Assembly (NCBI GenBank): GCA_022615595.1
Contig: JAKEGI010000031.1
Span: forward strand, 1 to 15,669
Source of the DNA: Bacteroidales bacterium
Lineage (GTDB): Bacteria > Bacteroidota > Bacteroidia > Bacteroidales > VadinHA17
Reading direction: 5' to 3'
DNA length: 15,669 nucleotides
Position numbers and translations under genes: made by a program. Shown here piece after piece: positions 6,304 to 14,233 of this stretch. Positions within the stretch are counted from its first letter, which is position 1; each line of letters starts with the position of its first letter. The notes beneath the pieces were generated by a model, which saw only the letters and a program-made list of their open reading frames with translations, made no database searches and had not been told where the DNA came from.

Positions 6304-9078
6304 CTATAAATCCTGCACGCACCTGAAACCGACTGTTGAGTTCCTGTCATAGCCGTCTGAGACCAGCAGTTGCATCTGTCTCATGTCAAGTGGCTGAGGG
6401 CCGCCCTGGATATACCAGAAGCTTGACTCAGGCCTGAAGTAGCTGCCTCCCCTGATAATGTTGAAATAGTAGGCTCCGTTGCAGTAAATGTCAGCAGTCA
6501 TCTGCCACACATTTCCTACAAGATCGGCTACTCCATAAGGGCTCTCTCCTTTTGGGAATGCATCTACGGGAGTAGGTCTGCCGAAGGCATTATTGCACTT
6601 GGTGGCATGGAAGTCGTTACCCCATGGCCATAGCCTCCTGTCTGTTCCCTGGGCAGCCAGCTGCCACTCAGCCTCCGTGGGAAGTCTTTTACCTGCCCAC
6701 CGGGCATAGGCTTCTGCATCCCTGAGGCTGACATATACCACAGGATATTTCTCCTGTCCGGGGACAGGCATGCCGTTATCCCAGTGCTTCAGATAATTGG
6801 CAGTGTCATCGGGTATATATCGGCTTTCCATTATAAACTGCAGGAACTCCTCATTGGTTACCGGGTATTTGTCCATCAGCAGGCTGTCAATGCTGATAAC
6901 ACTCTCCTCCCCGGCTGAGGGGTAAATAATGAAGTCGTCATTTGACTTCAGAGTGTAGTTTATGGCTGCAGCCGGCACAAGCACCATTCCTTCAGGTATG
7001 CCAACAGCAGGCCGGGTTCGTATTGTCTCTGAAACCAGCCATGGTTTTCCGCCTGTTACTTTTACGATCCTCTCATCGAGCAGGAGTCCTTCAGCAGTAA
7101 GCTGAATTACAATCTTCCCTTCCATCATGCCGAAGAGGTCATCCGTGTGAATGACCGTATCGACAGGGGCCGACAGACTGACCGGGCTATTGTCATAACC
7201 GGGAGAACCTTTCCACAGTGACACTATTCCCTGGCTATCGGTTCTTAGGTGGAGCCTGCTGCCCATGAGATCAGCCTTTATGAGCTCTGGCAGCACTGCG
7301 ATGCAGTCCACGGAGCTCTCTCTTCTGGTGCCGGAATACTCACGGGGCCATCCCGGGGCACTGACCGGTACCATCGCTATGCCGCCGGAGTCAGCCGGAG
7401 CAATCTCTTCATGATGCCAGAGCGATACAATATGTTTTGCATCTGTCTCCGAGGACCTGAACATGGGGCCATCGGCTCCGTTATGATCCATATTTAGTAT
7501 GGTATAGAGTGTCTTGTCACCCGCCTTCCACCGGTTGATATAAACCTTGTCCGATTCACTTTGAACCAGGGGTGTCCATTCCTGGTCAAGGAAAGCATCG
7601 CTGTTCTGCCTGAGAAGGAAAGTCGTCTCTGCAAGATACTTAAGATCAGATGTATAATCATCTCCCCTCCCTCCCGCACGGAAGAGATTCAATTCGGTTC
7701 CGTAACCGTTGAAAAAGGCAACTGAAATCTCACGGTGAAGTATATCTTCGCCCACGTCAGCAACCCTGAATATTGCAAAGTCAGGCTTTATGAGCTTGTT
7801 GAGGTTTAGTTCAGGGCTGAGGAAGAGTGCATTGTGTACCCTTCCGGAAATAATTCCGGGCATATCTTTCACCACTGCCATTCCTTCGGAGAACATGACA
7901 ACTCCTTCTCTCACCGAATCAGCAGCCTGTTGCAGCTCAGCACTTGAGCTGCCCTGCGTGTCAAGCACAACGCCATCGGCTTCGGTAGCGGCAATCATTT
8001 CAGCCATACCCTCATGATGATCCTCCTCGCGTGTGCTTCTGTCCCACGGATTATAGGCGATGAAGAACCTGCAGTCGCTCAGCCGTGCATGCCTGCTGAT
8101 GGCCCGGAGTCCTTCTGTCCCTCCCGGGAGGTCACGATAAAGGTCCCACTGGTTTCTCTCATCGAGACCCAGGCGCGGCCATGTAGGCCATATTCCGTAG
8201 ACATCAACATGACCGAAGATTTCATTGTATGATGAGAGAAAGTTGTTAAATCCCGAGGTTCCGGCGAATCTGTCATAGAAGTCCCTGTCCCACGCCATCT
8301 GCAGGATAATAAGATAGCTTGTTCGTATCCATTTCAGGTCTTCACGGCTATACAACGCATCACTGAAACTGTCAAGATCATACAGGTACCTGTCTGCAAA
8401 CATTAGTTTAAGACCTTCCTGCCATGGCCCGCTGTATACATCAGCCCAGATGTTATAAGATACCGAGGCCCCCGGAGGAAGTATCGTCTCGTATCGTCTT
8501 TTAGTGCCGAGATCAGTCTGGCTTCGTCGTGCGATTGAACATACAGAGAGTGTGGTATCGGTCCCGAAGGCAGAGAATCCCATCTCCCAGGCATTGTCAG
8601 GTAAGATAACTCTCACAGGACTCTTTCCGGGAAGAAAGAGGTTAGCCCTCGCCAGGTTTGAAGGGCCAGAGCCAGTAATGAAAACGTTTTCCCTGTTCTC
8701 CCCGAAGGGAACAACGTCACTGATCCTGATTGTGTCGTTCCTGTTGTTCCTGATCACCAGTTCGGCATACCAGCCTTTTCTGTCCATGGTCCGTGGAGTG
8801 AACCCTGCCTCCACTCCTCCCGGGAATATCATTACGAAGCGGCTGCCGGTCAGTCCGGCAGGAACATCATCAGATTCATAATAGTTGCCGTCTATCCTAA
8901 AACTGAAGAGCGGCCTCCCTGCGGAGAGATTTACTATTGTGCTGTCATCAAGGATGAACCTGACAACTCTTGCACCTGTCTCTTTCGTAACTCCGATGTT
9001 TTCAAGTGACTGTCCGGCTGCAGAGGTCAGCATTGATGCAATAAATAAGAGAGAAGCTAAGATTTTCTTCCTTGACAT
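6304..9078 (-). CDS. Secreted glycoside-hydrolase-like protein fused to an FGE/SUMF1-like domain
   Basis: 924 residues with a signal peptide (ILASLLFIASMLTSAAGQ). About 25-235 looks like a beta-sandwich. About 240-500 resembles a (beta/alpha)8 hydrolase barrel of alpha-galactosidase-like clans: W297 and W300 in GIWPTWPR, FFIAYNPWD, ADGVVLDTQG with Asp373, and VMFSEGM with Glu398. The two acids are plausible catalytic residues, by inference. More beta-rich sequence follows to about 690. From residue 698 (GMVLVPAAA) to the end is an FGE-sulfatase/SUMF1 domain, with DKYPVTNEEFLQFI, KRLPTEAEW (797-805), WPWGN, GNVWQMTAD, RGGSYF and GFRCV. The two catalytic cysteines of true formylglycine-generating enzyme, expected shortly after GGSY (880), are replaced (Arg882, Phe887). 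Sulfatase activation is therefore unlikely, and the domain probably has a binding or other role. The fold of the C-terminal domain is secure; the N-terminal hydrolase call is tentative. The gene stands alone, convergent with galK. Confidence 0.75.
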   Translation of the reverse strand: MSRKKILASLLFIASMLTSAAGQSLENIGVTKETGARVVRFILDDSTIVNLSAGRPLFSFRIDGNYYESDDVPAGLTGSRFVMIFPGGVEAGFTPRTMDRKGWYAELVIRNNRNDTIRISDVVPFGENRENVFITGSGPSNLARANLFLPGKSPVRVILPDNAWEMGFSAFGTDTTLSVCSIARRSQTDLGTKRRYETILPPGASVSYNIWADVYSGPWQEGLKLMFADRYLYDLDSFSDALYSREDLKWIRTSYLIILQMAWDRDFYDRFAGTSGFNNFLSSYNEIFGHVDVYGIWPTWPRLGLDERNQWDLYRDLPGGTEGLRAISRHARLSDCRFFIAYNPWDRSTREEDHHEGMAEMIAATEADGVVLDTQGSSSAELQQAADSVREGVVMFSEGMAVVKDMPGIISGRVHNALFLSPELNLNKLIKPDFAIFRVADVGEDILHREISVAFFNGYGTELNLFRAGGRGDDYTSDLKYLAETTFLLRQNSDAFLDQEWTPLVQSESDKVYINRWKAGDKTLYTILNMDHNGADGPMFRSSETDAKHIVSLWHHEEIAPADSGGIAMVPVSAPGWPREYSGTRRESSVDCIAVLPELIKADLMGSRLHLRTDSQGIVSLWKGSPGYDNSPVSLSAPVDTVIHTDDLFGMMEGKIVIQLTAEGLLLDERIVKVTGGKPWLVSETIRTRPAVGIPEGMVLVPAAAINYTLKSNDDFIIYPSAGEESVISIDSLLMDKYPVTNEEFLQFIMESRYIPDDTANYLKHWDNGMPVPGQEKYPVVYVSLRDAEAYARWAGKRLPTEAEWQLAAQGTDRRLWPWGNDFHATKCNNAFGRPTPVDAFPKGESPYGVADLVGNVWQMTADIYCNGAYYFNIIRGGSYFRPESSFWYIQGGPQPLDMRQMQLLVSDGYDRNSTVGFRCVQDL

Positions 9079-9121
9079 GTCAATAAAAAGCTAATTCCGA
9101 CGTTTCAGTTTTAACGCAAGT

Positions 9122-9151
9122 GCAATTTAAGTTATTGCCATGAAATACAAA
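9122..9151 (-). promoter_or_regulatory. Weak candidate promoter for the FGE-fusion gene
   Basis: On the minus strand TTTG (9151-9148) lies 18 bp before TAAATTGC (9129-9122), a partial match to the TTTG / TAnnTTTG promoter of this phylum. The start codon at 9078 is about 44 nt downstream. The -35-like part overlaps an inverted repeat (9149-9180). Confidence 0.2.
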
Positions 9152-9180
9152 AACCCTGCCGCATATGGCAGACTGTTTTT
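9149..9180. promoter_or_regulatory. Inverted repeat in the divergent spacer between the FGE-fusion and lipoprotein genes
   Basis: Core arms CTGCC (9156-9160) and GGCAG (9167-9171) flank GCATAT. Outer arms AAAAAC (9149-9154) and GTTTTT (9175-9180) extend the symmetry with short bulges. Flanked by A- and T-runs it resembles a bidirectional terminator, yet it lies between divergent genes, so an operator is the other option. Confidence 0.35.
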
Positions 9181-9199
9181 CAGATATTGTGCACTATTG

Positions 9200-9230
9200 T
9201 TTCTTGTTTAGATATTAATTACTAATTTTA
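9200..9230 (+). promoter_or_regulatory. Candidate promoter of the small lipoprotein gene
   Basis: TTTC (9200-9203), 19 bp, then TAATTTTA (9223-9230). This matches the TTTG-N19-TAnnTTTG Bacteroidota promoter except for the last base of each element. Transcription would begin near 9236, which excludes the in-frame ATG at 9235 and supports ATG 9253. Confidence 0.4.
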
Positions 9231-9252
9231 AACGATGGTTGAGATTGGTCTA

Positions 9253-9459
9253 ATGAAAAGAATTTACTGTAAAAGCTTCATTTTCATTATTCTTATTCTA
9301 TCGGCTCTGCTTATTGTGCCTGGGTGTGCCGCATCCAAGAAAAATCCTTACCAGGAGAAAAGGAGGGTTTCGCATATTGACACTTCACAGTTAGGACGCA
9401 ACAAGTACTTCTTTTCCAACAAGTACCAAAAGAAACTATTCAAGTACAAAAAGAAGTAA
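9253..9459 (+). CDS. Small lipoprotein of unknown function
   Basis: A 68-residue protein that I do not recognise beyond its lipoprotein signal. The N-terminus is MKRIYCKSF, then a hydrophobic run (IFIILILSALLIVPGC) ending in a lipobox. The Cys at residue 25 would be lipidated and the mature part anchored to a membrane. The mature part (about 44 residues) is strongly basic: KKNPYQEKRR near its start, then QLGRNKYFFSNKYQKKLF and a poly-Lys end. An in-frame ATG at 9235 exists, but the promoter-like sequence just upstream favours 9253, which also gives the cleaner signal peptide. The stop is 1 bp from the stop of the convergent hydrolase gene. The lipobox and promoter-like sequence make it likely to be a real gene. 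Confidence 0.7.
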   Translation: MKRIYCKSFIFIILILSALLIVPGCAASKKNPYQEKRRVSHIDTSQLGRNKYFFSNKYQKKLFKYKKK

Positions 9460-9460
9460 T

Positions 9461-10228
9461 TTATTCTTCACAGTTGACTTCAAGCCCATCCCAGGCAAGG
9501 GTAACATTAACAGGAAGCTCCCTGTTCACATCTTTATGCTTTCCCATCTGATGTCCTATGTGCGTAATGTATGCCTTTCTCGGTGAGACCTGCTCTATGA
9601 GGTTCAATGCTTCGCCGAGACTGAAATGAGAAATGTGCTTTTCCTTGCGTAAAGCATTTATTACCAGGCATTTCACACCTATTATCCTCTCCCGGGTCTC
9701 CTCAGGTATGTAATTGGCGTCAGTTATATATGCCAGATCGCCTATCCTGAAGCCCAGTATCGGCAACCTGTAGTGAAAGACCCGCAACGGGATGATCTCG
9801 TCTCCGTTCAGGTCAATGTTATAGCCGGCGATTGTATGAAGCTCCATCTTAGGCACGCCGGGGTACCTGTTCTCGGAGAAGACATACTCATACTCCTTCC
9901 TTACGGCATTCTGTACCCTCTCTTCGGCATAAATGTCGATAGCCGCCTGGCTCTTGTAATTGAAAGCCCTGAGATCGTCCATACCGGCAATATGATCTTT
10001 ATGTTCATGGGTAAGAAGAATGGCATCAAGCTTTTTGACGCCTGCGCGAAGCATCTGTTGTCTGAAATCAGGTCCGGCATCGATAACAATGATGTTAGAG
10101 GCGGTCTCAACCAGAAGTGAAGCCCTCAGTCTTTTGTCATGGCAGTCATCAGAAAGACAAGTGGCACATTCACAAGCTATTACAGGCACACCCTGTGATG
10201 TCCCGGTTCCAAGAAAGGTGATCTTCAC
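9461..10228 (-). CDS. PhnP-like metallo-beta-lactamase-fold hydrolase
   Basis: Cytoplasmic metal-dependent hydrolase of the metallo-beta-lactamase fold, closest in motif order to PhnP-type phosphodiesterases. From the chosen GTG start the protein is 255 residues, beginning MKITFLGTGTSQGVPVI, the canonical start of this family. Visible are a CxCxxC cluster (CECATC, residues 19-24), which binds a structural zinc in PhnP; DAGPDFR; the metal motif THEHKDH (His73, His75, Asp77, His78); His151 in VFHYRLP; Asp169 in ITDAN; and THIGH near the end. A TTG 21 nt upstream (10249) would extend the frame, but it falls inside a perfect TAnnTTTG element. There are no phosphonate genes nearby, so the substrate is unknown; cyclic phosphodiester cleavage is possible. 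It is convergent with the small lipoprotein gene and divergent from the methylase gene. Confidence 0.85.
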   Translation of the reverse strand: MKITFLGTGTSQGVPVIACECATCLSDDCHDKRLRASLLVETASNIIVIDAGPDFRQQMLRAGVKKLDAILLTHEHKDHIAGMDDLRAFNYKSQAAIDIYAEERVQNAVRKEYEYVFSENRYPGVPKMELHTIAGYNIDLNGDEIIPLRVFHYRLPILGFRIGDLAYITDANYIPEETRERIIGVKCLVINALRKEKHISHFSLGEALNLIEQVSPRKAYITHIGHQMGKHKDVNRELPVNVTLAWDGLEVNCEE

Positions 10229-10246
10229 AGTTTTTGATTTGCAATG

Positions 10247-10254
10247 CAAACATA
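10247..10254 (-). promoter_or_regulatory. Candidate -7 element of the PhnP-like hydrolase gene
   Basis: Minus strand reads TATGTTTG, a perfect TAnnTTTG match, with ATTG 20 bp upstream as a weak -33 element. Transcription would start near 10240, about 13 nt before the GTG at 10228. This makes the upstream TTG unlikely as a start. Confidence 0.4.
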
Positions 10255-10342
10255 GCCTGAAATTGAGAGAAGAACAATATCAGTTATCACTTTAGGGCAA
10301 CCGTTTTGGTTTATATATCTTTACCATGTGTTTAATCATGAG

Positions 10343-11044
10343 ATGAAGGGAAAGATATTCATGGTGCCTGTTACCCTCGGTAACGCAGACCATATGGTGA
10401 CAATACCGCCTGTGACACGGGAAATCACTGCTTCTCTGAGGATCTTTGCCGTGGAGGATGTCAGGAGTGCCCGCAGATACCTCAGAAGCATTGACAGGGA
10501 GTTTCCTGTGGATGATGCTCTGTTTATCCCAATAGGCAAACATTCAGAACCTGGCGGGCTTAATGAGTTCTTTGCAAGGGTTTCAGAAGGGATGGATGCC
10601 GGGGTTATGAGTGAAGCAGGCATGCCCGGACTGGCCGACCCGGGTAATATTGTTGTTGCGGAAGCGCACCGGAGATCTGTTAAGGTAATTCCGCTTACAG
10701 GGCCCTCTTCCATAATACTCGCGCTTGTCGCTTCAGGGATGAACGGCCAGTCATTTTCATTCAACGGCTACCTCCCTGTTGATCCTCAGGAGAGAAAGAA
10801 GGCTATCGCTGACCTTGAAAGGAGATCAGCAGCAGGTCATACACAAATATTTATGGAGACCCCTTACCGCAATGAAAAAATTCTTGACGATATTCTTAAA
10901 GTATGCAATTGCTCAACCAGGTTATGCATCGCAGCTGACATCACCCTTTCAACGGAGAGCATCGTTACCCGGACTGTTGCCGAATGGCTGAAGGAGAGGC
11001 CCGCCATTGACAAAAGGCCTGTCGTTTTCCTTCTGATGGCATGA
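10343..11044 (+). CDS. RsmI-family SAM-dependent methyltransferase (short Bacteroidota form)
   Basis: Member of the tetrapyrrole-methylase fold related to RsmI, which 2'-O-methylates C1402 of 16S rRNA. From ATG 10343 it is 233 residues, shorter than canonical RsmI (about 280). It begins MKGKIFMVPVTLGN, matching the usual xLYLVPTPIGN start; the frame is open 15 nt further to a GTG at 10328. The SAM-binding stretch SEAGMPGLADPG corresponds to SDAGTPxISDPG of RsmI, with Thr changed to Met. PLTGPSSIILALVASGM and FSFNGYLP also match. METPYR replaces the typical YESPHR. The middle part lacks the standard RsmI loop after the start motif, so the target may differ. As I recall, many Bacteroidota carry this form besides a true RsmI. 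Divergent from the hydrolase gene; no clear promoter or ribosome binding site is visible. Confidence 0.85.
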   Translation: MKGKIFMVPVTLGNADHMVTIPPVTREITASLRIFAVEDVRSARRYLRSIDREFPVDDALFIPIGKHSEPGGLNEFFARVSEGMDAGVMSEAGMPGLADPGNIVVAEAHRRSVKVIPLTGPSSIILALVASGMNGQSFSFNGYLPVDPQERKKAIADLERRSAAGHTQIFMETPYRNEKILDDILKVCNCSTRLCIAADITLSTESIVTRTVAEWLKERPAIDKRPVVFLLMA

Positions 11045-11045
11045 G

Positions 11046-11067
11046 GCTGTTTATATTGTAAAACAGC
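11046..11067 (+). terminator. Stem-loop after the RsmI-family gene (weak terminator or attenuator)
   Basis: GCTGTTT (11046-11052) pairs perfectly with AAACAGC (11061-11067) around an 8-nt AT-rich loop, 1 nt past the methylase stop. No T-run follows, so efficient intrinsic termination is doubtful and read-through into the next gene is possible. Confidence 0.35.
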
Positions 11068-11127
11068 TCGCCCGGTTTCTCACTGAAAGCTTTATTGTAT
11101 AAATTGTATCCGTTAAAACTTGCGACA

Positions 11128-14100
11128 ATGATAAGAAGAACACTGTTATGCACTGTAATGACCCTTGTTACAGCTCTCATGGCCGGGCAAAAGGTGGATA
11201 TGAGCCTGTTCAGCGCCATAAAACCCAGGAACATAGGACCCGGAGGCATGAGTGGCAGGGTCACTGCTTTTGCCTCGGATCGCAGGAATGAAAATACGTT
11301 CTATATCGGGACCGCTTCCGGAGGTCTTTGGAAGAGTGTCAATGCAGGTACCACTTTCACTCCTCTCTTTGACAATGAGGCAGTAGCCTCCATAGGTGCT
11401 CTCGCCGTGGATCCGAAAAGACCTGACATTGTATGGGCAGGAACAGGTGAAGGCAATCCGCGCAACAGTGTCACCGGCGGTTACGGTATTTATAAAAGCA
11501 CTGATGGCGGTCTTACCTGGAAATGCATGGGTCTTGAGCTGACCCGTTATATCCACAGAATCATAGTTGATCCTGTCAATCCTGACATCGTTTATGCCGG
11601 TGCAATGGGCAATCCATGGGCTCCTCACAGGGAAAGGGGCCTCTACAGGACTACAGACGGAGGCACCACCTGGAGCCAGGTGCTCTTCACCAATGAAACC
11701 TCGGGAGTGGCTGATATGGTAATGGACCCCACCAATCCCGGCAAAATATTCGTCGCCATGTGGGATCACCGCCGCTGGCCTTGGTTCTTCGACTCAACAC
11801 ATGAGGGCTCAGGGCTCTGGCTTACACGTGACGGAGGCACCACTTTCACACGGATAACGGAGGGTTTGCCTGCCGAGACTGGGAGGATGGGGCTGGCCAT
11901 CGCTGCATCAAATCCCTCCTATGTATATGCCTATGTTGAGACAAAACCGTCATCTGCCATCTACAGGTCAGTTGACGGCGGCATAAAATGGGAGAAAAGA
12001 GGCGATAAGAATATAGGCAACAGGCCGTTTTATTATGCCGAGATCTATGTCGACCCGGAGAATGAAAACAGGCTCTACAGCCTCTTCTCAGGCATCAATG
12101 TGAGCGAGGATGGCGGAATGAGCTTTAACAAGAGCATTGCTGCCTCAGTGCATCTTGACCATCATGCATGGTGGATTGACCCTGTAAACCCTGACCGGAT
12201 GCTTGACGGCAACGACGGTGGAATGGCAATAAGTTATGACAAGGGCGAAACATGGCGTCATATCGAGAACCTGCCCCTGGGACAGTTTTACCATATCAGT
12301 GTTGACAGCGAACTGCCTTATAATATATACGGGGGTCTGCAAGACAACGGCTCATGGCGCGGGCCGGCCTATACTTGGTATAATGGACCGATAATCAATG
12401 AGATGTTTGACTTCCTCATTGGCGGTGACGGTTTTGACGCCCTGCCTGTGCCGGGTGATGCCCGTTACTGCTATGCACAGTCACAGGGGGGATCAATAAG
12501 GAGAATAGATCTGCTGACAGGCTGGGGAAAGAGCATCAGACCTGCTCCCGAAGGAGATGAGAAACTCAGATTCAACTGGAACTCGGCCCTGGCACAGGAC
12601 CCCTTTGACAATAATACTGTCTATTTCGGCAGCCAGTTTGTACATAAAAGCACCGACAGGGGTGACACATGGGTGAAGATCTCTTCTGACCTGACCACCA
12701 ATGACAGTGAGAAGCAGAAACAGCAGGAGAGCGGCGGTATCACAAGAGATGCCACCGGCGCTGAGAATCACTGCACCATCATCACAATTGCACCCAGCCC
12801 GGTGACAAGGGATATCATCTGGGCAGGCACTGACGATGGCATGATTCAGCTTACCTCCGACGGAGGAAAGACATGGAACAACATGGCAAGGAATATCAAG
12901 GGAATACCTCGTAATGCATGGATACCGCAAATAACAGCCTCAGCCTACAATGCCGGAGAAGCATTTGCGGTGGTGAACGACTACCGTCAGGGTGACAACT
13001 CAGCATATCTTTATCATACAAAAGACTTTGGAAAGAACTGGAAAAGGATCATTGATGACACTGAGGTGTGGGGATACGTTCTATGTTTTGTACAGGATCC
13101 GGTTGAACCGAATCTGATGTTCGCCGGTACGGAATATGGCCTTTACGTTACATTTGACGGAGGAGAAGCATGGAATAAATGGACAAGCGGCTATCCTACT
13201 GTTTCCACATATGACATGGTCATTCATCCGCGAGAGCACGACCTTGTCATCGGCACCTTCGGCAGGGCGCTCTGGGTCCTCGATGACATCCGTCCGTTGC
13301 GTGCCCTGGCAACAGAAGGGCCGGCGATGTTAACCAGTAAGTTGTCAGCTTTTAAAGCTCCGGTGGCTTACATGGCAAACACGAAAAATCTTCCAGGCTA
13401 TTATTTTTACGGAGATGCAATGTTCAGGGGAGAAAACAGGCAGCAGGGAGCCATGATATCATTCTTTGCGGCAGGAGACCCGGGAAAGGTATCGGTGGAG
13501 ATTAAAGATGCCGCAGGAAAAACAGCCAGAAACATGGATATTGAGTATGTAAGAGGCTTCAACAGGTTCACATGGCGCTTCGACCGTAATCCACTCCCGC
13601 AGGCGACACTTGCTGAACAGTCAGATGACCCGAGAGGAAGGTTCTCAAGGGGCTTTGGAGGAATGGTATTACCAGGAACCTACAATGTCATTCTTAAGAA
13701 TGGCGAGGTAACCGCAACGACAGCGGTTGAGGTTAAACCCGACCCAAGAATTGAGGGGCATGACTTCAATGCCATTGCGGAAAACAGTTCAAGGGCTGAG
13801 GCATTTATTCCGGGTATAGATGACCTTAACGCGAAGCTTAAACAGATCAGGGAGTGCAGGGAAACAGTGGTGAAGAGTGACAATCTGATAGAAAAGCTAC
13901 CCCGCTTCGCGGAGCTCGTCGCCGGCACTCATAAGATTGTTAAAGATGAGCTCACAAAGCTTGAGGAGCTTCTGAATAAAAGACCCGACGGAGTGCTTGC
14001 AAGGGTAAACGGTTACCGTACACTCGTAATGGCATCAGGCGCATTATCCCAATCAGAACAGAAGAGTGTGACTGATGCGGAAGCTGCTCTTGGCGAGGCA

Positions 14101-14199
14101 AATACCCTTATCGACGGGTTCCTCGACGGCCCCTGGACGGAATACCAGGCTATATTGAACAATGTCGATATCCCATTGGATCAGATCCTCGGAAAATAA
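11128..14199 (+). CDS. Exported Asp-box/BNR beta-propeller protein (VPS10/sortilin-like)
   Basis: 1023 residues with a signal peptide (MIRRTLLCTVMTLVTALMAGQ). ATG 11128 is chosen over the open frame back to a TTG at 11095 because the signal peptide begins there. The N-terminal two thirds form one or two beta-propellers carrying ten Asp-box motifs ([ST]xDxGxx[WF]). These start near residues 124 (STDGGLTW), 175 (TTDGGTTW), 233, 281, 326, 369, 508 (STDRGDTW), 576 (TSDGGKTW), 631 and 675. Repeated VDPxNPDxVYAG-type strands also match the VPS10/sortilin and GH74 style of propeller. After about residue 720 is an Ig-like beta region (VSVEIKDAAGKTARNM, then LPGTYNVILKNGE) and, from about 880, a helical tail. 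Such proteins are common in Bacteroidota, and I know of no fixed function; peptide or polysaccharide binding is plausible. The GH74 catalytic acids could not be assigned. Confidence 0.85.
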   Translation: MIRRTLLCTVMTLVTALMAGQKVDMSLFSAIKPRNIGPGGMSGRVTAFASDRRNENTFYIGTASGGLWKSVNAGTTFTPLFDNEAVASIGALAVDPKRPDIVWAGTGEGNPRNSVTGGYGIYKSTDGGLTWKCMGLELTRYIHRIIVDPVNPDIVYAGAMGNPWAPHRERGLYRTTDGGTTWSQVLFTNETSGVADMVMDPTNPGKIFVAMWDHRRWPWFFDSTHEGSGLWLTRDGGTTFTRITEGLPAETGRMGLAIAASNPSYVYAYVETKPSSAIYRSVDGGIKWEKRGDKNIGNRPFYYAEIYVDPENENRLYSLFSGINVSEDGGMSFNKSIAASVHLDHHAWWIDPVNPDRMLDGNDGGMAISYDKGETWRHIENLPLGQFYHISVDSELPYNIYGGLQDNGSWRGPAYTWYNGPIINEMFDFLIGGDGFDALPVPGDARYCYAQSQGGSIRRIDLLTGWGKSIRPAPEGDEKLRFNWNSALAQDPFDNNTVYFGSQFVHKSTDRGDTWVKISSDLTTNDSEKQKQQESGGITRDATGAENHCTIITIAPSPVTRDIIWAGTDDGMIQLTSDGGKTWNNMARNIKGIPRNAWIPQITASAYNAGEAFAVVNDYRQGDNSAYLYHTKDFGKNWKRIIDDTEVWGYVLCFVQDPVEPNLMFAGTEYGLYVTFDGGEAWNKWTSGYPTVSTYDMVIHPREHDLVIGTFGRALWVLDDIRPLRALATEGPAMLTSKLSAFKAPVAYMANTKNLPGYYFYGDAMFRGENRQQGAMISFFAAGDPGKVSVEIKDAAGKTARNMDIEYVRGFNRFTWRFDRNPLPQATLAEQSDDPRGRFSRGFGGMVLPGTYNVILKNGEVTATTAVEVKPDPRIEGHDFNAIAENSSRAEAFIPGIDDLNAKLKQIRECRETVVKSDNLIEKLPRFAELVAGTHKIVKDELTKLEELLNKRPDGVLARVNGYRTLVMASGALSQSEQKSVTDAEAALGEANTLIDGFLDGPWTEYQAILNNVDIPLDQILGK

Positions 14200-14204
14200 A
14201 AAAA

Positions 14205-14229
14205 AGAGACGCTCAAACCGGGCGTCTCT
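14205..14229. terminator. Bidirectional intrinsic terminator
   Basis: AGAGACGC (14205-14212) pairs perfectly with GCGTCTCT (14222-14229) around a 9-nt loop. On the minus strand the stem is followed at once by a run of Ts (complement of the A-run at 14198-14205), a strong terminator for the FKBP operon. On the plus strand a weaker T-run (14236-14242) serves the propeller gene, whose stop ends at 14199. Confidence 0.85.
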
Positions 14230-14233
14230 CTTA

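Noticed and set aside
6304..6990. True formylglycine-generating enzyme (sulfatase maturase)
   Set aside because: The catalytic cysteine pair after the GGSY motif is absent, and no sulfatase gene is nearby.
11095..11127. TTG start at 11095 for the propeller protein
   Set aside because: The signal peptide begins with the ATG at 11128, and the extra residues resemble translated leader.
11146..11769. 207-codon frame antisense to the propeller gene
   Set aside because: It is a shadow of the strong plus-strand frame. It has no signal, motif or promoter, and its composition follows from the repetitive Asp-box coding sequence.
11128..13200. Asp-box repeats read as a sialidase
   Set aside because: The Arg triad and the RIP motif of sialidases were not seen. 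Asp boxes occur in many propeller families.
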